DNA of 64,000 bases from Longimicrobium terrae. GTDB lineage: Bacteria > Gemmatimonadota > Gemmatimonadetes > Longimicrobiales > Longimicrobiaceae. The stretch's first letter is position 1. Every line of letters starts with the position of its first letter. Both the position numbers and the translations under genes were made by a program. The notes under the pieces were generated by a model. That model did no database searches and was not told where the DNA came from. It saw only the letters and a program-made list of their open reading frames with translations. This document shows, in pieces, positions 17,660-26,442 of this stretch. Location: positions 286,867 through 350,866 of the forward strand of contig NZ_JACHIA010000006.1 in NCBI RefSeq assembly GCF_014202995.1, given 5' to 3'.

Positions 17660-19906
17660 ATGGCTCGCTGGCACAGATCACCGCAGGTACTGGAGGCTGC
17701 CGCCGAGTGGCGCGACCGCTGTCTGATGCAGGACGGTTCCATCCTGTCCGGCCGCAGCCTGTGGACACTGGATAATCTGGCGTACCTGGAGCAGTACTTT
17801 ACCCGCAACCTGGACACCGGAACCGGTCGCTTCCTGGAGAAGCTGCAGGAACAGCTCGCGCCCGCTCCCCCCGAAGCCAAGCAGCTCGCCGCGGAGATGC
17901 TGTGGCTGCTGTACCTGAGTGTAAGCGAAACCTCCATGCGGGGCGGAACCAAGCGGCTGCAGATCCGCGACGCGTGGCAGTGGTCCCGCGAGCCGCTGCC
18001 CCACGCCCCGGCCGTGCTGGGCGAAGTTCTCGACCAAGGCGTGGCGAACCCCGGAACGGGCTTTCAGACGCACCGGTGGCGCGAACTGGTGTTCGTCATC
18101 GACTTGGCGCAGCGCTGGAAGCGCCAACCGGTCCCGGTGCAGCGTGTGTTGATCGAGGATCCCTGGAGCTTCGCGCGCTGGGTGGACAGCATTCCGTCCA
18201 GCCGCGGGCGGCAGTTCCGCCACATGCTCCTGTATTTGCTCTTTCCGGAACACTTTGAGCGCGTGGTCACGGGCAGCCACAAGGAGTTGATCATCCATGA
18301 ACTGCTCCCGGAAACCGGCCACATCAACGCCGACATCAACTTCGCCGACCGCGCCGCGGTGGATCAGTTGCTCTACGAACTGCGCCCTGACCTCCAGCAG
18401 CGCTACGGCCCGGAGATGGACTACTACACGGAGCCGCTGCGCAGCCGGTGGCTCGCCCCCAAGGTCCGGCCCCCGGCCAGCGCGCGCGTGACGCCCGCCG
18501 AACCCGCGGCCCAGCCGGTTCCCGCCTCCTACGACGTGCGCGTGTGGGTCATCGCGGCGGGCGAGGGCGCGCGGCTGTGGCCGGAGTTCGTCGAGAACGG
18601 GATCGTCGCCATCGGGTGGGACTACCTGGGCGACCTTTCGTCCTTCGCCAGCCACGAAGATGTCCTCGCCGCGATCCGCGCGGAGGAAGGGGGCAATCCG
18701 TCCAACAACGCCAACGCCTGCTGGCAGTTTTCCCACGATGTCCGTCGCGGCGACGTCGTGGTCGTCAAGAAGGGGCGGCAGACCCTGCTGGGCTACGGCA
18801 TCGTCACCTCGGACTACCGCTTTGATGAGGGCCGGTCGGAGTATCAGCACACGAGGTCCGTGAACTGGCGCCGGCTCGGCTCGTGGACGCTTCCGCCGGA
18901 GCACGGCGTGGTACCCAAGACGCTCACGGAGTACACGCCGTATCCGGAGTGGGTGCACACCGCGTTCAGGCTGATGGACGGGCCGGTCGCGCCCGTCGAT
19001 GGCGGGCACGAGGTTTCCGCCGGTCCGCCGGAGCCCCTGCCCTACACCCGCGAGGACGCCGAGAGCGATGTGTTCCTCGAGGCAGACGTGCTCACGTCCA
19101 TTCTGGACGCCCTGGCGCGGAAAAAAAACGTGATCCTGGAGGGAGCGCCGGGCGTGGGCAAGACCTACGCGGCCCGGCGGATCGCGTGGGCGCTGATGGG
19201 GACCAGAGACGGTGCGCGCGTGGAACTGGTGCAGTTTCACCAATCGTACGGCTACGAGGAATTCGTGCAGGGCTGGCGGCCGGCCGCGGGCGGGTTCGAG
19301 CTGCGCGACGGGATCTTTCACCGTTTCTGCGCGCGCGCCGCCGCGGACCCGGACCGGCCGTACGTGTTCATCATTGATGAAATCAACCGGGGCAACCTGA
19401 GCAGGATCTTCGGCGAACTGCTGATGCTGATCGAGGCGGACAAGCGCGGTCCCGAGTTCACCGCCACGCTCGCCAACTCGCCCGACGAGCGGTTTCACGT
19501 GCCCGCCAACGTTCACATCCTGGGGATGATGAACACGGCCGACCGGTCGCTGGCGATGGTGGACTACGCGCTGCGACGCCGGTTCAGCTTCATCCGCATG
19601 GAGCCGGCGTTCGGCAGTGAACGCTTCATCAATCACCTGATCGCCAGGGGGATGGAGGAGGACATGGTGCGCCGGGTGAACCGGCGGCTGGTGGAACTCA
19701 ACCAGGTGATCAGCGACGACCAGCGCAACCTGGGGCCGGGCTTCCAGATCGGGCACAGCTACTTCGTCCCCGCGGAGGGAACGGAGCAGCTGGACGGCGC
19801 GTGGTACGAACACATCGTGCGGCAGGAGATCCGCCCTCTGCTGCGCGAATACTGGTTCGACCAGCCGGACCAGGTGGAGGCACACGTAGCGCGGCTGCTC
19901 TCGTGA
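17660..19906 (+). CDS. mcrB: McrB-type GTPase subunit of a type IV restriction system
   Basis: 748 residues. The AAA+ motor occupies about 470-748: Walker A GAPGVGKTYAARR (near 495), Walker B VFIIDEINRGNLSRIFGELL (near 570) and the sensor block MNTADRSLAMVDYALRRRF typical of McrB. Before it, at about 293-420, lies an EVE/PUA-like domain (VWVIAAGEGARLWPEF, VAIGWDYLGDL, VVVVKKGRQTLLGYG), a fold that reads modified cytosine bases. The first 270 residues form an all-helical domain I do not recognise. McrB loads on DNA carrying modified bases and drives the McrC nuclease. ATG 17660 is chosen with AAGG upstream; a TTG at 17654 is possible. The next gene starts inside its stop (GTGA). Confidence 0.9.
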   Translation: MARWHRSPQVLEAAAEWRDRCLMQDGSILSGRSLWTLDNLAYLEQYFTRNLDTGTGRFLEKLQEQLAPAPPEAKQLAAEMLWLLYLSVSETSMRGGTKRLQIRDAWQWSREPLPHAPAVLGEVLDQGVANPGTGFQTHRWRELVFVIDLAQRWKRQPVPVQRVLIEDPWSFARWVDSIPSSRGRQFRHMLLYLLFPEHFERVVTGSHKELIIHELLPETGHINADINFADRAAVDQLLYELRPDLQQRYGPEMDYYTEPLRSRWLAPKVRPPASARVTPAEPAAQPVPASYDVRVWVIAAGEGARLWPEFVENGIVAIGWDYLGDLSSFASHEDVLAAIRAEEGGNPSNNANACWQFSHDVRRGDVVVVKKGRQTLLGYGIVTSDYRFDEGRSEYQHTRSVNWRRLGSWTLPPEHGVVPKTLTEYTPYPEWVHTAFRLMDGPVAPVDGGHEVSAGPPEPLPYTREDAESDVFLEADVLTSILDALARKKNVILEGAPGVGKTYAARRIAWALMGTRDGARVELVQFHQSYGYEEFVQGWRPAAGGFELRDGIFHRFCARAAADPDRPYVFIIDEINRGNLSRIFGELLMLIEADKRGPEFTATLANSPDERFHVPANVHILGMMNTADRSLAMVDYALRRRFSFIRMEPAFGSERFINHLIARGMEEDMVRRVNRRLVELNQVISDDQRNLGPGFQIGHSYFVPAEGTEQLDGAWYEHIVRQEIRPLLREYWFDQPDQVEAHVARLLS

Positions 19907-20949
19907 CCACGGTACCGGTGGAGAACGTGTACTACCTGCTTCTGTACGCGTGGGACCGCATTCGCGACGCGGACACGGAGGCGGTGTCGCGGCGGGGCTA
20001 TACCCGGTATCAGGATCTGTTTGCCCACGTGCTGGCCGATTCCGTCACCCCGCTGGTGACCCGCGGGCTGGACCGCGGCTACCAGTTGCGGAGCGACGAG
20101 GTTGCGGGGGTGCGCGGCAGGCTGGACCTGGGCTCCACGCTCAGATCGAACCTGCATTCGCGCGGCCGTACGCGGTGCGAGTTTGACGAGCTTACCGACG
20201 ACGTGCTCCACAACCGCATCGTCCGGGCGACGATCCGGCTGCTGCTGGACACGGAACTCGACGACAGGAACAGAAAGCGGCTCAGGGTGCTGGACCAGCG
20301 GATGGGCGGGGTGTCGCACGTCAGGGTCACCGGCCGCGACCTTACCCGCGTTCAGCTGCACGGGAACAACTCCGCGTACGACTTCGCGCTGGGAATCTGC
20401 CGCATCGTGCACGACAATCTGCTGGTGGGACGCGGCGGGGCGCTCCAGTTCCGCGGGTTCCAGGCCACCCCGCAGCAGATGGGAAGCTTGTTTGAGGCGT
20501 TCATCTTCAACTTCCTGAAGCGCGAGCAGAGCGCCTACGATCCCACCCGGCCCCACCTGGACTGGCACGACGCGGGGGGAACGCCCGCCAGCCGGGCCTG
20601 TCTGCCGAAGATGAAGACCGACCTGGTTCTGCAAGGCTCAGGGCGCCGCATCATTCTGGACTGCAAGTTCTACGGCGAGCCGCTGAAGAGCGGGACGGTG
20701 AATTCCAGCCACCTGTACCAGCTCCTCGCCTACCTGGCGAATGCGGCGGCCGCTGACGGCGAGGCCGCGTACGAGGGCTTTCTGCTGTATCCCATGGTGA
20801 CGGAGCGGATTGCGCTCAACTACCAGCTGAACGGGTTTCCCATCACGATCCGTTCGCTGAACCTGAACCAGCCGTGGGAGGGGATTCACAACGAGCTGCT
20901 CGGAATGCTCCCGCCCCCCGCGAACCGGAAAGCCTCCGCGGCGGCGTAG
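19903..20949 (+). CDS. mcrC: McrC nuclease subunit
   Basis: 348 residues from GTG 19903, which overlaps the mcrB stop as GTGA. The N-terminal part (PVENVYYLLLYAWDRI) matches the McrC interface that binds the McrB ring. The PD-(D/E)xK nuclease core is at about 236-260: KMKTDLVLQ followed by IILDCKFYG, giving the Asp and Asp-x-Lys ligands; a helix with LYQLLAYL follows. Together with McrB it cuts DNA between modified sites and protects the cell from phage with modified DNA and from foreign methylation. The pair is complete and shows no damage. Confidence 0.9.
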   Translation: MTTVPVENVYYLLLYAWDRIRDADTEAVSRRGYTRYQDLFAHVLADSVTPLVTRGLDRGYQLRSDEVAGVRGRLDLGSTLRSNLHSRGRTRCEFDELTDDVLHNRIVRATIRLLLDTELDDRNRKRLRVLDQRMGGVSHVRVTGRDLTRVQLHGNNSAYDFALGICRIVHDNLLVGRGGALQFRGFQATPQQMGSLFEAFIFNFLKREQSAYDPTRPHLDWHDAGGTPASRACLPKMKTDLVLQGSGRRIILDCKFYGEPLKSGTVNSSHLYQLLAYLANAAAADGEAAYEGFLLYPMVTERIALNYQLNGFPITIRSLNLNQPWEGIHNELLGMLPPPANRKASAAA

Positions 20950-20994
20950 CGGGCCGGACCCACGCCTGGCGCGAACCGGACTTTCATCCCGAAA

Positions 20995-21507
20995 TCATCG
21001 CGGACGCCCGGACGCTGTTCGGACGCCGTGGGTGCGCCGTGCGGGTCGCGGCGGATCAGGACGGTGGAGCATCCGGCGCGGGCAGGATGCCGTGCGGACG
21101 GCGACGGCGGGCTCGGGCCGGGCGCCGGGCACGTCCGTGCCGATCCACCGCGTGCCCACCAGACTGTCGTTCCGCGCGCGGAACTGGAACGACATCCCCC
21201 ACAGGCCGTCGTTGCGCAGCAGCCACACGTCCCCGCCGCGCGACACGTACCAGTACGCGCCCACGGCGGCCGGCCGCCGTGGGCGCGAAGCGGGCGATGC
21301 GCATTCCGGGACGCCCGGCGTTGAGCCGCGTTTCGGGCACGGTGTCAGTACGACCTGCTCGTTGCCCAGGGTTTAGCACCCCGCCAGATCACGCCACCTG
21401 TTGGACGCCGCATCCGGCTCTCCGGGACGCGCGGCGCGGTTCCCCGCGCAGCCGGCGGCTCCCGCCAGCGCCAGAACGAGCAGAGCTTGCCGTACGCGGG
21501 GCATCAT
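20995..21507 (-). pseudogene. Broken lipoprotein gene
   Basis: A good start (ATG 21507, ribosome site GGAGAGGA) begins a lipoprotein signal, MMPRVRQALLVLALAGAAGC, and about 40 residues later the frame stops at 21373 after RWRDLAGC. The neighbouring frames then carry protein-like sequence: TDTVPETRLNAGRPG in one and VGAYWYVSRGGDVWLL plus LWGMSFQFRARNDSLVGTRW in another. Joining them would need at least two frame changes. I read this as a decayed small lipoprotein of about 150 residues; its family is not known. Confidence 0.45.
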
Positions 21508-21649
21508 TCCTCTCCGGGGCTGGGGCGACGGGTCCGGGCTGCGCCGGTGGATGGCAGAAAGCTGGTGATGCCCCGGGATGGATGCAATTCGGCGGCGGAG
21601 CGCTGCCGGAACCATCGCTCCGCCCCGGCGTACGGAAACGCCCGGCGGC

Positions 21650-22006
21650 ATGAGGAATGCGCCCCGGCCGGCGCTTCCGCCGTTCGCAATCACCGCAGGA
21701 CCGTGGTACCCGATGCTGCTGCTCTGGATCGCGTTCATCTTCGTCGCGTTCGTCTCCAAGTTCCTGCTGGCGGTAGCGATGTGCTACCTGATCTTTCCCG
21801 CCGAACGCACCTGCGACGAGTGCGACGCGGAAACGCTTCCCGTCCGCATGGGTCTGGCGGGGCGCACGATGTCGCGCATGATGATGGGCAAACTGCAGCG
21901 CCGCTGGTGCCCGCGCTGCGGATGGGAAGGCATGACGCGCACGGACGGAAACGCGCCCGCTCCCGCCCTGCCGCTCACCGATCCGCCCAGCCCGGCCCGC
22001 CGCTGA
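21650..22006 (+). CDS. Small membrane protein with two CxxC pairs
   Basis: 118 residues. One membrane segment at about 20-45 (YPMLLLWIAFIFVAFVSKFLLAV) is followed by a cytosolic zinc-ribbon-like part with TCDECDAE and WCPRCGWEG. The two CxxC pairs are 36 residues apart, enough for one zinc site. I know no function for this type of protein. No ribosome site is obvious; the start is the only ATG before the membrane segment that gives a compact protein. Confidence 0.6.
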   Translation: MRNAPRPALPPFAITAGPWYPMLLLWIAFIFVAFVSKFLLAVAMCYLIFPAERTCDECDAETLPVRMGLAGRTMSRMMMGKLQRRWCPRCGWEGMTRTDGNAPAPALPLTDPPSPARR

Positions 22007-22044
22007 TCGCCGCATCCTCTGCCTCGGTCCGCGCCGATGCTTCT

Positions 22045-22217
22045 ACCGCATCTCACGCGGGGGTCGCGGGGGTACGCGGAGGTCGCGGAGGAACAGCGAC
22101 ACACAGAGGGCTCACACAGAGTCAACCGTAAAGTTTCTGTACTCTGCTGACTCTGTGATCCCGATCTGTTGCAGTTCCCCGCGACCTCCGCGACCCCCGC
22201 GGCCTCCGCGTGAGGGC
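22045..22217. repeat. Dispersed repeat family C, copy 1
   Basis: Left end GCATCTCACGCGGGGGTCGC, right end CGACCCCCGCGGCCTCCGCG with GTGAGGG; the middle has ACACAGAGTCAACC and CTGCTGACTCTGTG. The ends face each other as imperfect inverted repeats. The same elements recur at 26.1, 30.1, 46.8, 52.1 and 53.1 kb. Confidence 0.7.
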
Positions 22218-22240
22218 AGTTTTCAGAGACGGAGCACACG

Positions 22241-22275
22241 AAAAAGGCCGCCCCCAAAGCAAGGGCGGCCTTTTC
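22241..22275 (-). terminator. Intrinsic terminator, bidirectional
   Basis: AAAAGGCCGCCC (22242-22253) pairs with GGGCGGCCTTTT (22263-22274). It ends the minus-strand surface-protein operon (T-run from AAAAA at 22241-22245) and can also stop plus-strand transcripts. Confidence 0.85.
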
Positions 22276-22293
22276 AGCGTTCAGGAGCAACGG

Positions 22294-23487
22294 TCAGGGC
22301 TTGGCTTCCAGCGCCTGAAGCCGGGCCTCGAGCGCGTCCGAACGCAGCTTGGCGGCCTGCAGCTGCGCCGCCTGCTCGGCCACCTGCGCCTGGAGCGTGT
22401 TCACCTGCGCGGTGCGCATCTCCACTTCCTCACGCAGGCGCGACGTGCGCGCCTCCAGCGCCTTGGCCGCGGCGATGTTCACGCCGTCGATGTCACCCAT
22501 GCCGATCGTCGTCTCGCCGATGCCCAGACCGAACGCGCGATAGAAGTCCTCCGCCACCGGCCCCAGGTGCCGCACCTGCGCATCCGCCCCGATCATGCTC
22601 CAGGTGGTGATGGGCATGGCGCGAATGCGCGACAGCACATACTCGCCGTCCACGTTCAGGTAGTTCTCCTTGAGCGTGCGGCTGGATGCGCAGGTCCACG
22701 ACGGCACGGCGACGGTAAGGTCGCAGCCCACGTTGCCGCCGGCACCTGGCGTGTTGCCGTTGGCCGCCGTGCTTACGCGCAGGCGGATGCCGCCGTTGTA
22801 GCGGATGCGGAACTCGTTGTCCGCCTGGTTGCGCACGGAGTCGGTCGTCGACTCGTCACCCATCACCATGGTGCCGGTGTGGGTGTTGTTGCTGGCCCGG
22901 TACCCCAGCGCCACCGAGTAGTCGTTGTTGGCGGTCGTCCGGTAGCCGAGAGCCACGGAACCCTGCCCGCCCGCGCGCACCGTGTAGCCGATCGCGGTGC
23001 AGGCAAAGCCCGAGCACACGTTGCTTGCGCCGGCACTGAAGCCGGCCGTGCCGCTCACCGTTACGCCGCTGCCGAAGCCCACGCCCACGGTGGACGACAC
23101 GTTCACCTGGTCGCCGAAAGAAAAGGCGCCGTAGCCGCTGGCCGTGACCTGGTTGCCGCCCGCGAAGGTGAAGTCGTCCAGGTTGCTGTCGTCCCAGTTG
23201 GTCTGCCCGATGGGTACACGCCCGAAGCGCAGCGAGCCGCGGCAGGGCAGCCACATGAAGCGCGTGCCCGCGCCCGTCGCGGGAAGCTGGGCCGCGCACC
23301 CCGTGGTGTTGCCCACGTCGCGCACGAAGCCGAACGCCACGAAGGTGCCGCTGCTGTCCACGCGGAAGCGGTCACTCAGCGTGCCGCCGGACTCCAGCCG
23401 CAGCAGGACGGGGGACTGCGCCGACGCCGCGGCGCCGGAGGCGAGCACGCCGGCCGTGGCGGCCAGCAGAAGGGAACGGAGTTTCAT
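22294..23487 (-). CDS. Secreted surface protein with YadA-like head repeats and an S74 chaperone domain
   Basis: 397 residues. The signal peptide is MKLRSLLLAATAGVLASGAAASA. The middle (about 105-220) has short Gly-rich head repeats of the type seen in trimeric autotransporter heads: GNQVTASGYGAFSFGDQV, VGFGSGVTVSGTAGFS, GSVALGYRTTA. After VPSWTCASSRTLKENY comes a peptidase S74 (endosialidase chaperone) domain, with the Ser and Lys of the SSRTLKEN block as the likely self-cleavage dyad. A C-terminal coiled coil follows (EVEMRTAQVNTLQAQVAEQ). In phage tail spikes S74 folds the trimer and is cut off. No phage genes are near, so this looks like a cellular fibre or adhesin. It lies 32 bp after the lipoprotein gene, same operon. 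Confidence 0.8.
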   Translation of the reverse strand: MKLRSLLLAATAGVLASGAAASAQSPVLLRLESGGTLSDRFRVDSSGTFVAFGFVRDVGNTTGCAAQLPATGAGTRFMWLPCRGSLRFGRVPIGQTNWDDSNLDDFTFAGGNQVTASGYGAFSFGDQVNVSSTVGVGFGSGVTVSGTAGFSAGASNVCSGFACTAIGYTVRAGGQGSVALGYRTTANNDYSVALGYRASNNTHTGTMVMGDESTTDSVRNQADNEFRIRYNGGIRLRVSTAANGNTPGAGGNVGCDLTVAVPSWTCASSRTLKENYLNVDGEYVLSRIRAMPITTWSMIGADAQVRHLGPVAEDFYRAFGLGIGETTIGMGDIDGVNIAAAKALEARTSRLREEVEMRTAQVNTLQAQVAEQAAQLQAAKLRSDALEARLQALEAKP

Positions 23488-23519
23488 GACACGGGTCCGG
23501 GGCTGAAGAAAGGGAAACG

Positions 23520-24824
23520 TCACTGGTTCACGATGCGAAGCTGGTATCCACGCCCGCGCAGCTCTCCCGCGCGGATGGTCTGCGGAGCGCCGTTCACGCG
23601 CAGGTCGCCGCTCAGGCCGTACGTTCCCGTGACGAGGGTGACCGGAACCACGCCCTGCACGGTGCCGCCGGTGCCGGCCAGCGCAAGCACGCCGGCTCCG
23701 CCGCCCAGCACGCCTCCGGTGGTGCCCGTGAACAGGTCGGCGTTCACCGTCAGCGTCTGCGCGCCCAGAGTCAGGGTCGCCGCGTCGGCCACCTGCACCC
23801 CGGCGATGGTCACCGGCGTGCTCAGGGCGGGCATGTTGGCCGCAGACGCGGGAATGCTCACCGAGTCCACCGTGGCGGGGGTCAACCCCTCGGCCCAGTT
23901 GCCGTCCACGGACCAGTCGGTGGAAACCGCGCCCGTCCACAGGCGCGTAATTCCCGTCACGTCCACGCGCACACCGCCGGGGAGCGATCCGGAGGTGGCG
24001 GTCACCTGGCAGGTGCTCGCGCGCCGCCCGGTCACCACGCCCGCGGCGTCCACGGTGGCGCAGGCGGGGTCGCTGGTGCCAAAGGTCACCGGCGCGCCGG
24101 CCATCACCCGTCCCACCTTGTCCTTGACCACCGCCACCGTGGCGCGCGGCACGCCGGGGCGCAGGTCGCCGCCGTCCGCGCCGGGAAGCAGGCCGTCCAG
24201 CGTCACGTATCCGTCCGGCCACTGCACCGGGGCGGAGACGTACAGCTTGAAGATGAAGGTCTGCACCGTCGGCGGGACGATGAAGCTCCACGTGTCCGTG
24301 GCCGACGTCTCGTTCTGGTCCAGGATCTGGGGAACGTTGTAGAACGGCTGCGCGGGGGCCGTGAACTCGCCGAACCCGTCGGGGATCACCGCGACGCTTC
24401 CGGTTCCGCCGGTGACCGTGGGCGACACGTGAAAGAAGACGCGGATGTTGGACACCGTGGTGCCGTCCACCGTCCCCATCGGCTGCTCGATCAGGTTGCG
24501 CAGGGTGACGTTGAAGGTCAGCTGCCCGGTGCCGCTGTTGTAGGCCAGGTTGCTGCTGGCCAGCGTGACGAACGTGTTCTGCCCGCCCACGATGATGTCG
24601 CCCGCCGCGCCGCCGGTCTCCGGCGCCTCGGGGCCGCAGGTGATGGTGCCTGCGGTCATGCTGGCCCGGCAGTCCAGCGCCACCCGCAGCGGAACCCCGC
24701 CTTCGCCGCCGCCTTCGGTGCCCGGCGTGGGGGTGAGCGGATTCTGGGAATGGTCCGTGCACCCCGCGGCGGTCATGCACAGCAGGGCGGCGATGCACGC
24801 CCCAAGGCGGCTTCTTGTTGTCAT
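23520..24824 (-). CDS. Lipoprotein with Ig-like repeats, partner of the S74 surface protein
   Basis: 434 residues. Lipoprotein signal MTTRSRLGACIAALLCMTAAGC with Cys22 as lipid site. A beta-rich segment follows, then an Ig-like (BIG2-type) domain near 245-305 (AGAPVTFGTSDPACATVDAAGVVTG). After TRLWTGAVSTDWSVDGNWAEG (about residues 306-326), which resembles the G-x-W 'NW' repeats of autotransporter-associated beta strands, a beta-helix-like tail runs to the end. It is probably anchored in the outer membrane and displayed on the surface. ATG 24824 is used; in-frame sequence upstream is not protein-like. The S74 protein follows directly, so the two may be assembled together. No enzyme motif is seen. 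Confidence 0.7.
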   Translation of the reverse strand: MTTRSRLGACIAALLCMTAAGCTDHSQNPLTPTPGTEGGGEGGVPLRVALDCRASMTAGTITCGPEAPETGGAAGDIIVGGQNTFVTLASSNLAYNSGTGQLTFNVTLRNLIEQPMGTVDGTTVSNIRVFFHVSPTVTGGTGSVAVIPDGFGEFTAPAQPFYNVPQILDQNETSATDTWSFIVPPTVQTFIFKLYVSAPVQWPDGYVTLDGLLPGADGGDLRPGVPRATVAVVKDKVGRVMAGAPVTFGTSDPACATVDAAGVVTGRRASTCQVTATSGSLPGGVRVDVTGITRLWTGAVSTDWSVDGNWAEGLTPATVDSVSIPASAANMPALSTPVTIAGVQVADAATLTLGAQTLTVNADLFTGTTGGVLGGGAGVLALAGTGGTVQGVVPVTLVTGTYGLSGDLRVNGAPQTIRAGELRGRGYQLRIVNQ

Positions 24825-25032
24825 CAGGTCGGGCGGAATGCGTGGACCCGGCAGGAAACCGGGGCCGGCGGCGCGGAGTGCGCCGCCACCGGCGGAAGGA
24901 CGCGCCAGAAAACCGGCGCCGACAAGCCCCACCCGCTGCCCGTGTAGCAGAAGCAGGGTCTGGAGGGAAGCAAGATACTGCTACGCAAACATTCCACAAG
25001 CTTTTTCTTTTCCCCCATCCATCGCGGCTCCC

Positions 25033-26094
25033 ATGCTCCTGCGCAGCACCGAACGCGGATTGTACTGCGAGGCGGGTGACTTCTACATCGACCCGTGGCT
25101 CCCGGTGGACCGGGCGGTCATCACCCACGCGCATGGCGACCACGCGCGCTGGGGCTCGCGCGCGTACCTGGGCTCGCGCGAGGGCGAGCGGGTGATGCGC
25201 ACCCGCCTGGGCGCCGACGCCCGCATCCGCGCGGTGGAATTTGGCGAAACGGTGATGCTGAACGGGGTGCGGATCAGCCTGCACCCCGCCGGGCACATCC
25301 TGGGGAGCGCGCAGGTGCGGGTGGAGCACGGGGGCGAGGTGTGGGTGGTCTCGGGCGATTACAAGACCGAGGCGGACCCCACCTGCACGCCGTTCGAGCC
25401 GGTGCGCTGCCACACCTTCGTAACGGAAAGCACCTTCGGACTCCCCATCTACCGCTGGGTGCCGGACGCGGAGGTGTTCGCGGGCATCAACGCGTGGTGG
25501 CGCTCCAACGCCGAAGCCGGGCGGGCGTCACTCCTCTTCGGCTACGCGCTGGGCAAGGCGCAGCGGCTGCTGGCGGGAGTGGATCCGTCCATCGGCCCCA
25601 TCTACGCCCATGGCGCGGTGGAGCGGCTGAACCTGGACTACCGCGCGGGCGGCGTGCCCCTGCCGGAGACGCGCAATCCCGCGGCGGCGCCCAAGGGCAC
25701 GCAGTTCGGCGGATGCCTCGTGGTGGCGCCGCCCTCCGCCGCGGGAACCCCGTGGATGCGCCGCTTCGGCGCGGGGTCCACAGCGTTCGCCAGCGGATGG
25801 ATGCGGGTTCGCGGCCAGCGCCGGCGCCGGTCCGTGGACCGCGGCTTCGTGCTTTCGGACCACGTGGACTGGCCGTCGCTGCTGGGCGCGGTGCAGGCGA
25901 CGGGCGCCGAGTGCGTGTGGGTGACGCACGGATACCGCGAACCGGTCGTGCGGTGGCTGCGTGAGCATGGCTTGCAGGCGCAGTCCGTGGCCAGCCGCTG
26001 GGAGGGCGAAAGCGACGAGGCCGACGTGCTTCCCGAGGATGCCGCTTCGCCCGCGTCCGCTCCGGTGGCGGAGACTGAGCGGGAGGCAGAGTGA
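25033..26094 (+). CDS. Ligase-associated DNA exonuclease (metallo-beta-lactamase fold)
   Basis: 353 residues. The metal site HAHGDHARWG (about 37-46) is the HxHxDH motif of metallo-beta-lactamase nucleases, and GHILGSAQV and SGDYKTE supply further ligands. A beta-CASP-like part contains FVTESTFGLPIYRW and FVLSDHVDWP. These features match the 'ligase-associated DNA exonuclease' group, normally encoded beside an ATP-dependent DNA ligase and a DEAD/H helicase and thought to work in DNA repair. Neither partner is next to it here. The C-terminal tail is acidic (EADVLPEDAASPASAP). Confidence 0.85.
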   Translation: MLLRSTERGLYCEAGDFYIDPWLPVDRAVITHAHGDHARWGSRAYLGSREGERVMRTRLGADARIRAVEFGETVMLNGVRISLHPAGHILGSAQVRVEHGGEVWVVSGDYKTEADPTCTPFEPVRCHTFVTESTFGLPIYRWVPDAEVFAGINAWWRSNAEAGRASLLFGYALGKAQRLLAGVDPSIGPIYAHGAVERLNLDYRAGGVPLPETRNPAAAPKGTQFGGCLVVAPPSAAGTPWMRRFGAGSTAFASGWMRVRGQRRRRSVDRGFVLSDHVDWPSLLGAVQATGAECVWVTHGYREPVVRWLREHGLQAQSVASRWEGESDEADVLPEDAASPASAPVAETEREAE

Positions 26095-26097
26095 GGA

Positions 26098-26341
26098 ACT
26101 GCAACGGCATCTCACGCGGAGGCCGCGGGGGTCGCGGAGGTCGCGGAGGTCGCGGAGGTCGCGGGGGAACTGCAACAGAAAGATCCTCACGCAGAGACAC
26201 AGAGCCGCAGAGAAGGAACGAGGGAAAGGGAGAGAAGCGGGAGAGATGAAATGAGAATGCGGCAATTCTCCCTCCTCCTTTTATCCGTTGTTTTCCCCGC
26301 GACCTCCGCGACCCCCGCGGCCCCCGCGTGAGATGCCGTAA
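26098..26341. repeat. Dispersed repeat family C, copy 2
   Basis: Terminal inverted repeats ACGGCATCTCACGCGG (26104-26119) and CCGCGTGAGATGCCGT (26325-26340) are perfect. Inside are direct GGTCGCGGA units (26133-26165) and the block CACGCAGAGACACAGAGCC. Confidence 0.75.
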
Positions 26342-26442
26342 AAGCTTGATGACACACGAAAGTCCGCCGCCACTTGCCGCTGCCCGGCTCGCGGCGTCAT
26401 GATGGTCGCATGCAGTCACGCATCCCTCTCCGCTCCCGGCCC

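Noticed and set aside
17678..19885. 735-codon minus frame opposite mcrB
   Set aside because: Shadow of mcrB; no domains, and the plus frame has intact Walker motifs.
22294..25413. One 1039-codon frame covering the S74 protein and beyond
   Set aside because: Only the last 397 codons are protein-like, with their own signal peptide; upstream it is a shadow of the lipoprotein gene.
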